From: Azomonas macrocytogenes
GTDB lineage: Bacteria; Pseudomonadota; Gammaproteobacteria; Pseudomonadales; Pseudomonadaceae
Assembly: GCF_014191985.1 (NCBI RefSeq)
Contig: NZ_JACHXI010000001.1
Location: 463,166 to 527,165 of the forward strand
Direction of reading: 5' to 3'
DNA: 64,000 nt
Part shown: one piece after another, positions 52,021 to 61,791 of the stretch
Numbering within the stretch: position 1 is the first letter of the stretch
Layout: every line of letters begins with the position of its first letter
The notes under the pieces: model-generated
Seen by the model: only the letters and a program-made list of their open reading frames with translations
Databases searched by the model: none
What the model was told of the DNA's origin: nothing
Position numbers and translations under genes: made by a program

Positions 52021-52231
52021 GAAAACCGGCCCGGCCGACCCAGGCCGGGCTGCCAAACTCTCGGAGCAGATGCCACGACCGGTCATGGCACCTGCTCTCC
52101 TGCTCTCCGCCTCCCGCCCGACCACACCTTTTGCAACCATAAAAATACCGTGGCATCCCATGTCCTGTGGCGAATTGGCAAAAAATTGCCTTCACTGATC
52201 AAACACGCCACCTATCAATGAGGGACGCACC

Positions 52232-53260
52232 ATGCCTAAAACAATGAAAGCCGCTGTCGTTCGTGAATTCGGCAAACCGCTGCAAATCCAGGAAGTGGAA
52301 GTGCCCAGCCCCGGACCGGGTCAGATTTTGGTCAAGATCGCCGCCTCCGGCGTCTGCCACACCGACCTGCACGCTGCCGAAGGTGACTGGCCGGTCAAAC
52401 CCAGTCCGCCTTTCATTCCCGGCCACGAGGGCGTAGGACACGTGGTCGGCGTGGGTGCTGGCGTCAAGCATGTCAAGGAAGGCGATCGGGTGGGCATCCC
52501 CTGGCTGTATTCCGCTTGCGGCCATTGCGAGCACTGTCTGGGCGGCTGGGAAACCCTCTGCGAATCCCAGCAGAACACCGGCTACTCAGTGAACGGCGGC
52601 TTTGCCGAATATGCCCTGGCGGACGCCAATTTCGTCGGCCATTTGCCGGACAATATCGACTTCATCGAGATCGCCCCCATCTTGTGCGCCGGCGTGACCG
52701 TTTACAAAGGCCTGAAGATGACCGATACCCGCCCCGGACAGTGGGTGGCGATCTCCGGCATTGGCGGTCTTGGCCACATGGCGGTGCAGTACGCCAAGGC
52801 CATGGGCCTGAATGTTGCCGCCGTGGACGTGGACGACCAGAAACTGGAACTCGCCCGACACCTCGGTGCCGCACTCACCGTCAACGCCCTCGAGCAGGAC
52901 CCGGCTGCCTACCTGAAGAAGGAAATCGGCGGCACCCATGGCGCACTAGTCACCGCCGTCTCGCCGAAAGCCTTTGCCCAAGCCCTGGGCATGACCCGCC
53001 GCGGCGGAACCATCGCCCTCAATGGCCTGCCGCCGGGCGAGTTCTCCCTGTCGATCTTCGACATGGTACTCAACGGCACCACCGTGCGCGGCTCCATCGT
53101 CGGTACCCGGCTGGACCTGCAGGAAGCGCTGAATTTCGCCGCCGAAGGCAAGGTCAAGGCGACGGTCCACAGCGAACCTCTGGAAAACATCAACGACATC
53201 TTCACCCGCATGCACAAAGGCCAGATCGAAGGCCGCATCGTGCTCGATCTCGCCGCCTGA
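52232..53260 (+). CDS. adhP: Zinc-dependent alcohol dehydrogenase AdhP
   Basis: A 342-residue medium-chain dehydrogenase. Catalytic zinc ligands lie in SGVCHTDLH and [10 protein letters not shown]. The structural zinc site is [15 protein letters not shown], and the Rossmann motif [13 protein letters not shown]. This pattern is that of bacterial ethanol-active AdhP/AdhA. A good GAGGGACG site lies 6 bases before the ATG. A repeat element has landed exactly at its stop codon, so the natural terminator now lies about 250 bases downstream. Confidence 0.92.
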   Translation: MPKTMKAAVVREFGKPLQIQEVEVPSPGPGQILVKIAASGVCHTDLHAAEGDWPVKPSPPFIPGHEGVGHVVGVGAGVKHVKEGDRVGIPWLYSACGHCEHCLGGWETLCESQQNTGYSVNGGFAEYALADANFVGHLPDNIDFIEIAPILCAGVTVYKGLKMTDTRPGQWVAISGIGGLGHMAVQYAKAMGLNVAAVDVDDQKLELARHLGAALTVNALEQDPAAYLKKEIGGTHGALVTAVSPKAFAQALGMTRRGGTIALNGLPPGEFSLSIFDMVLNGTTVRGSIVGTRLDLQEALNFAAEGKVKATVHSEPLENINDIFTRMHKGQIEGRIVLDLAA

Positions 53261-53265
53261 TGCCC

Positions 53266-53495
53266 ATGCCTTTCAACGTCTTCGAAAAGCACCCGCTACC
53301 CATGGAAAACCGCGGCGCGAGTTTTCCATGGGTAGGGTGGACAACGGCGTAGCCTTGTCCACCGATTCGGCTCATGGCCGGTACGAGGCACGGGGAAGCA
53401 GAAAAGTCGCCCGGCCATCCCTGGTGGAAAATCGCTACGCGAGTTTTCCACTCTACGGGCCGATGAAAGATGTTGAGACGTTGAAAGGCATGCCT
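53266..53495. mobile_element. MITE-like inverted-repeat element at the adhP stop codon
   Basis: Outer 16-base arms CATGCCTTTCAACGTC (53265-53280) and GACGTTGAAAGGCATG (53477-53492) are perfect inverted repeats. Inside are three hairpins: CTACCCATGGAAAAC/GTTTTCCATGGGTAG (53296-53335), GGTGGACAA/TTGTCCACC (53336-53363) and GTGGAAAA/TTTTCCAC (53424-53451). The first and third share a 24-base core (21 identical). A 9-base direct repeat CTGATGCCC (53257-53265 and 53496-53504) flanks it like a target duplication and includes the adhP TGA. No protein is encoded. Exact borders are uncertain by a few bases. Confidence 0.65.
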
Positions 53496-53507
53496 CTGAT
53501 GCCCGCT

Positions 53508-53544
53508 CTGCCCACGCCCTGAGTGAGCGCGGGCAGCTTTGTTT
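53508..53544 (+). terminator. Displaced intrinsic terminator of adhP
   Basis: CTGCCC (53508-53513) pairs with GGGCAG (53531-53536), extended by CGC/GCG after one mismatch, followed by CTTTGTTT. It lies directly behind the right direct repeat of the element, so before insertion it would have been about 10 bases after the adhP stop. Confidence 0.65.
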
Positions 53545-53652
53545 ACCAAAAATCCCGGCGATCGATCCGAAGCTAAAAGAATTACAGTTTGCCCTCAGCC
53601 CCAGGCAGCCACCGGATCACGCCGGTAACTGCCTTACTTAATAGAGCGGCGC

Positions 53653-53889
53653 TCAATGCCTGGAATGCAGGCTTTCGTTGAGTTCGTCGACCAGGATTGC
53701 CCAGTCGGCATCTTCCAGTATTTCCTCCTTCAGCAATGCGGCCTGGGCAGGCGTCCAGAAGGGCGCTTCGGACACCTTGACATCCTCGGGCAAGGCATGG
53801 GTGGCAATAAACTCCTCGATGCTCTCAGGGTCGGACTTCAAGCCCAGTTGATCGAACAGCATAGACAGGTTATGGATGGGCAATTCCAT
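53653..53889 (-). CDS. DUF2789 family protein
   Basis: A 78-residue acidic protein. LFDQLGLKSDPESIEEFIATH, APFWTPAQAALLKEEILEDADWA and the C-terminal VDELNESL match the small DUF2789 family found mainly in gammaproteobacteria. A GAGGAGGAAAAC site lies just before the ATG. Its function is unknown. It stands alone, convergent with the alcohol dehydrogenase cluster. Confidence 0.88.
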   Translation of the reverse strand: MELPIHNLSMLFDQLGLKSDPESIEEFIATHALPEDVKVSEAPFWTPAQAALLKEEILEDADWAILVDELNESLHSRH

Positions 53890-54073
53890 CTTGTTTTCCT
53901 CCTCTCTTGTCGTTGGATCTGGGAAGTCAAGCTCTTTAGGGAAGCCAAAACATGCTTTCTAGCTTGAGTGTAGTACAGAAATCGCCAGCGGATAGTCCGG
54001 TCGGTCACCTCGAATCGAAAGAAGCCCATGCGGCTCCGTTAGCGCGTGCTTGCCAGGCCACCCACAAGTCTTT

Positions 54074-54092
54074 CATCATGCCAATCATTCTC
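54074..54092 (+). promoter_or_regulatory. Fur-box-like site upstream of the fecI-like gene
   Basis: CATCATGCCAATCATTCTC matches the 19-base Fur consensus (GATAATGATAATCATTATC) at 14 positions, with AATCATTxTC intact in the right half. It ends 29 bases before the sigma factor ATG. Iron-repressed expression of an iron-uptake sigma factor is expected, which supports the call. Confidence 0.55.
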
Positions 54093-54121
54093 AATAGCAA
54101 TCACCCAGCGCTGGAACGCCT

Positions 54122-54628
54122 ATGCCGCCTCTGGACCCGGACGCTCTCTACCGCGAACACCACACCTGGCTCCAGCGCTGGCTGCGCAGCAGGCTGGACA
54201 ACTCCGCCGATGCCGCCGACCTGGCCCAAGACACCTTCATCCGCATCCTGCTGCACCGCAACCGCTATGAAATACAAGCGCCGCGCGCCTTGCTGCGCAG
54301 CATCGCCAGCGGCTTGATGGTCGATCGCTGGCGCCGCGCCGAGCTGGAGCGTGCCTGGCAGGAAAGCCTCCTGCACCTGGCTCCGCATGAAACGCCCTCG
54401 CCGGAAACCCGGGAAATGGCACTGCAACTGCTCGAACGCATCGCCAGCCTGCTCGACGGCCTGCGCCCCAGGGTGCGCCAGGCGTTCCTGCTCGCCCAAT
54501 GCGAAGGGCTGACTCACCCGCAGATCGCCGAGCGAATGGGTATTTCCCTGCGCTCGGTGGAGCGCTACGTGGGCGAGGCGCTGTTCCACTGCTACCAGTT
54601 GCGCTATGCCGACGACCTGGACGGATGA
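54122..54628 (+). CDS. FecI/FpvI-like extracytoplasmic-function sigma factor
   Basis: A 168-residue sigma-70 family protein. Region 2 has SADAADLAQDTFIRILLHR and region 4 has LRPRVRQAFLLAQCEGLTHP followed by AERMGISLRSVERYVGEAL. This is the iron-starvation ECF group. It should direct transcription of the adjacent TonB-dependent receptor when released by its anti-sigma partner. The stop overlaps fecR by 4 bases. Confidence 0.92.
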   Translation: MPPLDPDALYREHHTWLQRWLRSRLDNSADAADLAQDTFIRILLHRNRYEIQAPRALLRSIASGLMVDRWRRAELERAWQESLLHLAPHETPSPETREMALQLLERIASLLDGLRPRVRQAFLLAQCEGLTHPQIAERMGISLRSVERYVGEALFHCYQLRYADDLDG

Positions 54629-55593
54629 CCACGCCTCCTTCCGAAAAACTCGATCCCCGCATCGTCAAGCAGGCCATCGCCTGGCATCTACGCCTACAGG
54701 CCGGGGACGACTCCGAGTTGCAGCGCCAATGCGAGCACTGGCGCGGCCGGCACGCCAGCCACGAGCGCGCCTGGCAGCGAGTCTGCGACATGCAGCGGGA
54801 ACTGGGCAGCGAATTCGACGCCCTGCCCAAAGGTGCCGCCGACGCCCTGGAAACTTCCGCCCGGCGCCTGCAGCGGCGGCGCACGCTCAAGCTGTTGTGT
54901 CTGGGACTGCTCGGCACCGGTGCCACCTGGACCACCCGCGAGTCGCTCTGGCAACCCCTGCTCGCCCGGCACCGCACCGGCACCGGCGAACGCCGCCGCC
55001 TGCGATTGGAAGATGGCACCGAGCTGCACCTGAACACCGACACCGCCCTGGACCTGCACTTCGATGCCGAGCAACGGCTGATCCACCTCTATCACGGGGA
55101 AATCCTCGTCGTCAGTGGTGCCGACCCGGGCGCACCCAGCCGGCGGCCGCTGCGGGTACGCACCCGCCACCGCCGCTTCCAGGCCATCGGCACCCGCTTC
55201 ATCGTGCGCTTGAACGAGGACGCCACCCTGCTCAGCGTGGAACAGGGCGCCGTCGCCATCGACGCCATCCCGCCACAGCGCGTCGAGACCGGCCAGCGCT
55301 ACCGTGTCACCCAGGACGAAGCCACGCTCCTGGCGCCGCCGGCCATGGACCCCAGCGCCTGGAGCCAGGGCCTGATCGTCACCCGCGACATGCGCCTGGC
55401 CGACTTCATCGCCGAAATCTCCCGCTACCGTACCGGCTACCTGGGCTGCGCCGATTCGGTCGCCGACCTGCGCCTCTCCGGCGTCTACCGCCTGGAAGAC
55501 ACCGATCAGCTCCTGACCTTACTGGCCCGGACCCTGCCCGTGGACATTCACTACCGTACCCGCTGGTGGGTTCGGGTCGAGCCCAGAGGATAA
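54625..55593 (+). CDS. FecR family anti-sigma factor/sigma regulator
   Basis: A 322-residue inner-membrane regulator. The N-terminal cytoplasmic part (DPRIVKQAIAWHLRLQAG, then EHWRGRHASHERAWQRV) is the sigma-binding DUF4880 segment. A single membrane helix (about residues 88-102) precedes the periplasmic FecR domain (LHLNTDTALDLHFD, FQAIGTRFIVR) and a secretin/TonB short N-terminal-like end. It relays the occupied state of the receptor to the sigma factor. The start at 54625 is coupled to the sigma gene. Confidence 0.92.
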   Translation: MTTPPSEKLDPRIVKQAIAWHLRLQAGDDSELQRQCEHWRGRHASHERAWQRVCDMQRELGSEFDALPKGAADALETSARRLQRRRTLKLLCLGLLGTGATWTTRESLWQPLLARHRTGTGERRRLRLEDGTELHLNTDTALDLHFDAEQRLIHLYHGEILVVSGADPGAPSRRPLRVRTRHRRFQAIGTRFIVRLNEDATLLSVEQGAVAIDAIPPQRVETGQRYRVTQDEATLLAPPAMDPSAWSQGLIVTRDMRLADFIAEISRYRTGYLGCADSVADLRLSGVYRLEDTDQLLTLLARTLPVDIHYRTRWWVRVEPRG

Positions 55594-55799
55594 GGCTTAT
55601 TCTTGCTTGAGCGTTGGCTGCCGAAGGAAGGCACCACGATTGGCCCCATTGAAAGGTTTGCCACCAACGCAGACACCACTACCCCTGGCTGGACAAGTTA
55701 AGAATAATTCACAAATACGAATATTTTTTGGCGGTATTTGAGTTTTCGTTCGATCTGGAAAGGAGCAACACCCTTTCTGCCAATCGGAACGGACCCGAC

Positions 55800-58196
55800 A
55801 TGTACAGCAAACCCACCAGCCCCCCTCTCGCTCCCCTTGCCCGCGCCGTGCGCGGCGCGCTGTTCTGTGGCCTGATCGGCCTTTCCACACTGCCGACCGG
55901 TGGTTGGGCGCAACAGAGTACGCAGCACTACGACATCCCCGCCGGTGCCCTGGACGACACCCTCAACCGCTTCGCTCGCGCCGCCGGTATCACTCTTGCC
56001 GGCACTCCACAGCACTTGACCGGCCAACGCTCCCCGGGCCTGAAGGGCGACTACAGCATCGAGATGGCCCTGAACCTACTGCTCTCCGGCAGTGGCCTGG
56101 AGGCGATCGACCAAGGCAACGGCAACTATGTACTACAGGCAATGCCCGATAGCGGACCCATGGGTCTGGACGTCATGACTGTGGTGGATAATGCCCTTGG
56201 TACCATTACTGAGAACACCAAGTCCTATACCCTAGGCACTATTGCTTCCGCCACCCGGTTGGTATTGACGCCACGTGAAACTCCACAAACAGTCACTGTG
56301 GTGACACGTCAACATATGGATGACTTCAATCTCACCAATGTCGATGAAGTTTTGGAACATACGCCTGGTATCACCGTAGTAAAGCTGGATAATTTAAGAT
56401 CTGAATATTATGCACGTGGCTATCAAATCAATAACTTTCAGTACGATGGTATTCCAATTATAGCTGATGGGGTCAATTATATGGGGCAGACCACAAGCGA
56501 TATGATTCAGTATGATCGCTTAGAGCTCATCAAGGGTGCCAGCGGTTTAACAACGGGGGCAGGAACCCCTGGCGCAACACTCAATCTAGTGCGCAAGAAA
56601 CCTACTAATGAACTGTCCGGGCATATTACTGCGGAAGCAGGCCGCTGGGATAATTACCGTACCGAGTGGGATATCGGTGGACCGTTAAATGAAAGTGGTA
56701 ATATCCGTGGTCGTGTCGCCGCTTCCTTCCAAGATAAACAATCCTTTCAAGATGACGTTAAAGAACAAACCAGAGCACTTTACGGAATACTAGAAGTGGA
56801 TCTGTCTCCACAAACAATGCTGACCTTTGGTGGTAACTACGACAAAAAAATTCCAGACGGCACTATGTATGGAGGCATTCCATTTTGGAATACCAATAAT
56901 AATGAAATTCATGTCTCTCGCTCTTTCAACCCAGCAGCAAGTTGGAGTCATTCCGAGCAATTCAGTCACGCTTTATTTGCTCAGTTAGACCATGAATTCG
57001 ATAATGGATGGAGTAGCCGACTTTATTATACATTTCAGAGAAATGCATATAATGCAAAGCTTGGAAGTATTTTAGATGCTCCGAGCGCTGACGATGATAG
57101 TGCTTCCCTTTTCAGTCTTGAATCTAGCTACAAAATAAGAAATTACGCTCTGGAAGGCTACGCCCGAGGTCCTTTTGAACTTTTTGGCCGCACACATGAG
57201 TTGGCAATAGGTGCCAGCGGCTATTATGGCCACCGTAAAAGCTCGGTGCATTACAGCAGAAACCAATCTGTTGATAACTTTTGGGAGTGGAGCGGCGATA
57301 TAGAAAGGCCGGATTGGGGAGGAATTCGGCGTAGGCGAGAAGATCGAATCAACCAGCGTGCTTATTATGCTAGCGGCCGTTTTAGTCTGACTGATGATCT
57401 TGCCGTAATTCTAGGTGGCCGAGTGACTAATTATAAGAGAGGTGGTGATAGCAATATGCGCGAAACGGGAGAAGTGATTCCTTTTGCGGGTATTACTTAT
57501 GATCTGAATGATAATCTTTCCATTTATGCCAGCTATACGAAGATATTCATGCCACAAAGTTCCCGAGACGAAAATTATGCCGTGCTCCAACCGGATGAGG
57601 GAGATAGCTATGAAGGTGGTTTCAAGGGAGAGTGGTTTAATGGACGGTTGAATGCCAGTCTGGCCTACTTTGAAATACGCCAGGATAATCGCGCCGAGTA
57701 TGTGCAGTATAATTACGAGCAAGACTATGATGTATATAAAAGAGTAAAAGCCAAAACTAAAGGTGTCGAACTGGAAGTGACAGGTGAACTGATGCCAAGA
57801 TGGAATATTCAGGCAGGTTTTACTCATCAAGTAGCTCGAGAGGATAGAACCAATAGGAAAATATCGACGCAGACACCGGAAAACCAATTCAAAATCTACA
57901 CAAATTATCGACTTCCCGGAATCTTGAGTAAATTCACTATTGGCGGTGGTGCCAGTTATCAGGGTACTACGTGGAGAAATGTTAGTGATTATCTCGGCAA
58001 TGCTCACCAATATAGGCAGGAAGCTTTCTGGCTGCTCAATCTCATGAGTAAGTACCAAGTTACTAAAAATATTTCCGCTACTCTCAATATAAATAACTTG
58101 CTTGATAAATATTACTATACTAATTATGGGTCGGATAATAGTTATATGTATGGAGAACCTCGTAATATGATGTTGACAACCCGTTGGGATTTTTAA
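55800..58196 (+). CDS. FpvA/FecA-type TonB-dependent siderophore receptor with signalling domain
   Basis: A 798-residue outer-membrane receptor. A signal peptide (cleavage near GWAQQ) is followed by an STN signalling domain (YDIPAGALDDTLNRFARAAG to GNGNYVL, about residues 41-115). Next come a TonB-box-like LDVMTVV, a plug (RETPQTVTVVTRQHMDDFNL) and a 22-strand barrel ending in LTTRWDF with terminal Phe. Codon use changes sharply: the first 400 bases are GC-rich (45 of 60 at 55801-55860), the rest AT-rich (20 of 60 at 56401-56460 and at 57001-57060). The ferric-siderophore ligand is unknown. Confidence 0.93.
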   Translation: MYSKPTSPPLAPLARAVRGALFCGLIGLSTLPTGGWAQQSTQHYDIPAGALDDTLNRFARAAGITLAGTPQHLTGQRSPGLKGDYSIEMALNLLLSGSGLEAIDQGNGNYVLQAMPDSGPMGLDVMTVVDNALGTITENTKSYTLGTIASATRLVLTPRETPQTVTVVTRQHMDDFNLTNVDEVLEHTPGITVVKLDNLRSEYYARGYQINNFQYDGIPIIADGVNYMGQTTSDMIQYDRLELIKGASGLTTGAGTPGATLNLVRKKPTNELSGHITAEAGRWDNYRTEWDIGGPLNESGNIRGRVAASFQDKQSFQDDVKEQTRALYGILEVDLSPQTMLTFGGNYDKKIPDGTMYGGIPFWNTNNNEIHVSRSFNPAASWSHSEQFSHALFAQLDHEFDNGWSSRLYYTFQRNAYNAKLGSILDAPSADDDSASLFSLESSYKIRNYALEGYARGPFELFGRTHELAIGASGYYGHRKSSVHYSRNQSVDNFWEWSGDIERPDWGGIRRRREDRINQRAYYASGRFSLTDDLAVILGGRVTNYKRGGDSNMRETGEVIPFAGITYDLNDNLSIYASYTKIFMPQSSRDENYAVLQPDEGDSYEGGFKGEWFNGRLNASLAYFEIRQDNRAEYVQYNYEQDYDVYKRVKAKTKGVELEVTGELMPRWNIQAGFTHQVAREDRTNRKISTQTPENQFKIYTNYRLPGILSKFTIGGGASYQGTTWRNVSDYLGNAHQYRQEAFWLLNLMSKYQVTKNISATLNINNLLDKYYYTNYGSDNSYMYGEPRNMMLTTRWDF

Positions 58197-58214
58197 GAAA
58201 ACGCTGATTTTGAT

Positions 58215-58241
58215 CGTTCCCCACACCCTTGCGTGGGAACG
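58215..58241. repeat. REP-like palindrome (CGTTCCC...GGGAACG)
   Basis: CGTTCCCCAC pairs with GTGGGAACG around ACCCTTGC. The GTTCCCACGC-type palindrome is a widespread pseudomonad repeat in intergenic space. It lies 19 bases after the receptor stop and may act as an mRNA 3' stabiliser. Confidence 0.5.
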
Positions 58242-58373
58242 TGGCTTGCAACGCGCTCCGCATCAACCACTATCCAACAGCCCCTATCATCCCGTGTGCC
58301 ACTTAGCGCATCTTGCGATTGTTTAAGCATGCGCTACGTTGCGTCCAATCGCAAAGCGCGATACAGGTTGAGC

Positions 58374-58493
58374 ATATACATCATCACCCAGAAGCGCCTC
58401 TGGGAAGCGCAGGCGAAATGGCCTCATGCCGCCACGGGTCTTGAAGCCTGGTATCGACTGATCAAGACTAGGGAGCTATTCATGGCCTCCTGA
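58374..58493 (+). pseudogene. Truncated HigB-type toxin remnant
   Basis: The in-frame product IITQKRLWEAQAKWPHAATG then LEAWYRLIK reproduces the N-terminus of HigB/RelE-type mRNA interferases. The expected start ATG is ATA (58374-58376). After YRLIK (about 58465) the frame leaves homology and stops at 58493. The RNase half and any HigA antitoxin are missing. The frame is open further upstream from 58233, but that part has no homology. Confidence 0.65.
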
Positions 58494-58588
58494 TAGGCCA
58501 GGCTCGCAATCAAGCTGTTTTTACGCCAATCTGCTGGTCGAGAGGTCGGGCGCACTCTCGCCCTTGCCAACCCTTTGAAGGAGCGGCC

Positions 58589-59983
58589 ATGACCCACTAT
58601 TCCCACTCCATTGGCGGCCAGACCTGGCGCTTCGACAACCTCAAGGAGGTACTGGCCAAGGCCAGCCCCGCGCGCTCCGGCGACGGCCTGGCCGGTATCG
58701 CCGCAGCCAGCGACGTCGAGCGGGTCGCCGCGCAGATGACCCTGGCGGAGATCCCGCTCAAGCAGTTTCTTGTCGAGGCGATCATCCCCTACGAAAGCGA
58801 CGAGGTCACTCGACTGATCGTGGACAGCCATGACGCTGCCGCCTTCGCTCCGGTCAGCCATCTCAACGTTGGCGACTTCCGCGACTGGCTGCTTGGCGAG
58901 CAGGCCGATGAAGCGGCCTTGACCGCCCTCGCCCCCGGGCTCACGCCGGAAATGGTCGCCGCCGTCTCCAAACTCATGCGCGTGCAGGACCTGGTACTGG
59001 TGGCGCAAAAAGTGCGCGTCGTCACTCGCTTTCGCAACACGCTCGGCCTGCGCGAACGCATGGCCACGCGGCTGCAACCAAACCACCCCACCGACGACCC
59101 GGCCGGAATCGCCGCCAGCATCCTTGACGGCCTGCTCTACGGCAACGGCGACGCGGTAATCGGCGTCAACCCGGCCACCGACAGCACCAGCGGCATCTGC
59201 GAACTGCTGAAAATGCTCGACGCCATCATCCAGCGTTACCAAATCCCCACCCAGGCCTGCGTGCTCACCCACGTCACCACCAGCATCGCCGCCATCGAAC
59301 GCGGCGCCCCGGTGGACCTGGTGTTCCAGTCCATCGCCGGCACCCAGGCAGCCAACGCCAGCTTCGGCATCGACCTGCAACTCCTTCAGGAAGGCTACGA
59401 GGCGGGCCTGAGCCAGCAGCGCGGCGAACTGGGCGACAACCTGATGTACTTCGAGACCGGCCAGGGCAGCGCGCTTTCGGCCAACGCCCACCACGGCGTC
59501 GACCAGCAGACCTGCGAGGCCCGCGCTTACGCGGTGGCACGCCGCTTCAAGCCGCTGCTGGTGAACACCGTGGTCGGTTTCATCGGCCCGGAATACCTCT
59601 ACAACGGCAAGCAGATCATCCGCGCCGGGCTGGAAGACCACTTCTGCGCCAAGCTGCTCGGCGTGCCCATGGGCTGCGACATCTGCTACACCAACCACGC
59701 CGAAGCCGACCAGGACGACATGGACATGCTGCTGACCCTGCTCGGCGCGGCCGGCGTCAACTTCATCATGGGCATTCCCGGCTCCGATGACATCATGCTC
59801 AACTACCAGACCACCTCCTTCCACGACGCCCTCTACCTGCGCCAGTTGCTGGGCCTGCGGTCCGCGCCGGAGTTCGAGCAATGGTTGGCCAGGATGGATA
59901 TCCTGAAACAGGACGGCCAGCGCCTGCATCTGGGCAGACAGATACCCGCCGCCTTTCGTCCGGTACTGGAGCGCCTGCCATGA
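58589..59983 (+). CDS. eutB: Ethanolamine ammonia-lyase large subunit EutB
   Basis: A 464-residue TIM-barrel subunit. [40 protein letters not shown] and [21 protein letters not shown] are EutB signatures at the adenosylcobalamin and substrate site. With EutC it deaminates ethanolamine to acetaldehyde and ammonia. No microcompartment genes (eutMN, eutKL) are present, so this is the short pseudomonad-type system. A GAAGGAG site is 8 bases upstream. Confidence 0.96.
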   Translation: MTHYSHSIGGQTWRFDNLKEVLAKASPARSGDGLAGIAAASDVERVAAQMTLAEIPLKQFLVEAIIPYESDEVTRLIVDSHDAAAFAPVSHLNVGDFRDWLLGEQADEAALTALAPGLTPEMVAAVSKLMRVQDLVLVAQKVRVVTRFRNTLGLRERMATRLQPNHPTDDPAGIAASILDGLLYGNGDAVIGVNPATDSTSGICELLKMLDAIIQRYQIPTQACVLTHVTTSIAAIERGAPVDLVFQSIAGTQAANASFGIDLQLLQEGYEAGLSQQRGELGDNLMYFETGQGSALSANAHHGVDQQTCEARAYAVARRFKPLLVNTVVGFIGPEYLYNGKQIIRAGLEDHFCAKLLGVPMGCDICYTNHAEADQDDMDMLLTLLGAAGVNFIMGIPGSDDIMLNYQTTSFHDALYLRQLLGLRSAPEFEQWLARMDILKQDGQRLHLGRQIPAAFRPVLERLP

Positions 59984-60807
59984 CCAGCCCAGAGGAAGCC
60001 GCCATGGCCGACAAGCCCGCCATTGACAATCCCTGGCAAACCTTGCGTCAGCTCACCCCGGCGCGCATTGCCCTGGGTCGTGCTGGCAGCAGCCTGACCA
60101 CCCGTGCGCAACTGGATTTTCAGTTCGCCCACGCCCAGGCGCGCGACGCCGTGCACCTGGCACTGGCAATCGAGCCGCTGGCAAAACGCATCCAGGCACT
60201 GGGGCTGGAATGCCTGTCTCTGCACAGCGCAGCAGCGGATCGCCAGAGCTACCTGCAACGCCCTGACCTCGGTCGCCGCCTGGACGAAGCATCGGCAGAG
60301 CGCCTGCAGGCCTATGCTGCCAACCATCCGAACGGCTTCGATCTGGCCATCGTGATCGCCGATGGGCTTTCCGCACTGGCCGTCGAACGCCACGCCTTGC
60401 CCCTGCTGGAGCACATCCGCGAACAGATCCAGAGGGAAAACTGGACCCTGGCACCGATCACGCTGGTCGAACAGGGGCGAGTCGCCATCGCCGACGAAAT
60501 CGCTGAAACATTGAAGGCAAGGATGGTGGTGATCCTGCTTGGCGAACGTCCCGGCCTCAGCTCGCCAGACAGCCTCGGCCTGTATTTCACCTACGCACCG
60601 AAAACCGGCCTCAACGATGCCAGCCGCAACTGTATTTCCAACATACGCCAGGAAGGACTCGGCTATCCCCTGGCAGCCCACCGCCTGCTTTATCTGTTGC
60701 GTGAAGCCTGCCGTCGTAAGCTTTCAGGCATCCAACTCAAAGATGAAGCCGATATGCCGGTACTCGACCAGGCCACGGTACAACAGCGCAACTTTCTGCT
60801 GGAATAG
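59980..60807 (+). CDS. eutC: Ethanolamine ammonia-lyase small subunit EutC
   Basis: A 275-residue protein. [39 protein letters not shown], and [19 protein letters not shown] are EutC motifs that contribute to cobalamin binding. The ATG at 59980 overlaps the eutB stop by 4 bases; a second in-frame ATG at 60004 has a better AGAGGAAG site and would give 267 residues. Translation is likely coupled to eutB. Confidence 0.95.
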   Translation: MTSPEEAAMADKPAIDNPWQTLRQLTPARIALGRAGSSLTTRAQLDFQFAHAQARDAVHLALAIEPLAKRIQALGLECLSLHSAAADRQSYLQRPDLGRRLDEASAERLQAYAANHPNGFDLAIVIADGLSALAVERHALPLLEHIREQIQRENWTLAPITLVEQGRVAIADEIAETLKARMVVILLGERPGLSSPDSLGLYFTYAPKTGLNDASRNCISNIRQEGLGYPLAAHRLLYLLREACRRKLSGIQLKDEADMPVLDQATVQQRNFLLE

Positions 60808-60818
60808 GAGGGTTCTCG

Positions 60819-61646
60819 ATGTGGTCATTCCGAGAATGGCGCCGCCGCCGCATCCTTTCCCGCTTTCCGCTGGAACCGGCGCTCTGGCAAAGCGTGCTGG
60901 ACAGCCTGCCGATCCTCGACGGCCTGAGTGATACGCAAACCAATCGCCTACGCGAGCGCAGCATATTGTTCCTGCATGCCAAGCGACTCACCCCGCTTGC
61001 CGGACTGGAACCGGACATCCCCGCCCGCCTGCGCCTGGCTGCCCAGGCCGAACTGCCCCTGCTCGAACTTCCCGAACTCGACTGGTACCGGGGCTTCCAC
61101 GAACTGCTGCTCTACCCCGACGATTTCTACAGCCCGCAGAAACACCGCGACAATGCCGGCGTGATCCACGAATGGAATGACGCACGCAGCGGCGAAGCCT
61201 GGTTGCAGGGACCGGTGATCCTTGCCTGGCCGGGCATCGAAGCCAGCGGCGACTGGGAAGGCTACAACCTGGTCATCCACGAACTGGCGCACAAGCTGGA
61301 TATGCTCGACGGCGACGCCAACGGCCTGCCGCCACTGCACCAGGATATGGGTATCGCCGACTGGGCTGAAGCCATGCAGCAGGCATTCGACTCACTCAAC
61401 ACTCAACTCGATGCCGATCCAGAGGCACAAACTCCGATCGATCCCTACGCCGCGGAAAACCCGGCCGAGTTCTTCGCCGTCACCAGCGAATACTTCTTCA
61501 CCGCCCCGGACCTTCTGGAAACCGCCTTTCCCGCCGTTTACACGCAACTCTGTGCCTTCTACCGGCAAGACCCGCTCACCCGCCTGCGCCAGCTACAAAC
61601 CGGCCATCCGGCCTATAGGGGAACCTCCCCAACGGAACCTGCCTGA
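60819..61646 (+). CDS. mtfA: MtfA family zinc metallopeptidase
   Basis: A 275-residue protein. The zinc site is [14 protein letters not shown] (HExxH), with a downstream Glu in [15 protein letters not shown] as third ligand. [16 protein letters not shown] is conserved in MtfA. In E. coli MtfA binds and inactivates the repressor Mlc and is a peptidase; whether a Mlc-like target exists here is not visible. It starts 11 bases after eutC with GGAGGG before the ATG. Confidence 0.92.
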   Translation: MWSFREWRRRRILSRFPLEPALWQSVLDSLPILDGLSDTQTNRLRERSILFLHAKRLTPLAGLEPDIPARLRLAAQAELPLLELPELDWYRGFHELLLYPDDFYSPQKHRDNAGVIHEWNDARSGEAWLQGPVILAWPGIEASGDWEGYNLVIHELAHKLDMLDGDANGLPPLHQDMGIADWAEAMQQAFDSLNTQLDADPEAQTPIDPYAAENPAEFFAVTSEYFFTAPDLLETAFPAVYTQLCAFYRQDPLTRLRQLQTGHPAYRGTSPTEPA

Positions 61647-61791
61647 ACAAAAACGGTCAATCGGCCGCGCGGACAAATCGCCCAGCCGCTCCGGAATACC
61701 CCGGTTAGCCAAAGTGCGACAACCCGCCTATAATCTCGCCCCACGCAAAAAGCCTCCGGCCATGCGCTGGCCGACCACGGAGCTATCGTTC

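Larger units (their letters stand above)
58197..58588. other. Degenerate intergenic region between the receptor and eutB
   Basis: Contains a REP-like inverted repeat and a toxin-gene remnant (both listed separately) and an inverted repeat TTGCGATTG/CAATCGCAA (58313-58321 and 58346-58354). No intact gene. Confidence 0.6.

Noticed and set aside
53266..53495. CRISPR-like array in the repeated hairpins after adhP
   Set aside because: The repeats are inverted, of different length and irregularly spaced, and no cas genes are present. They fit a MITE-like element instead.
58424..59929. A 501-codon minus-strand open frame opposite eutB
   Set aside because: Shadow frame in a region of strong codon bias; eutB on the plus strand explains the conservation.
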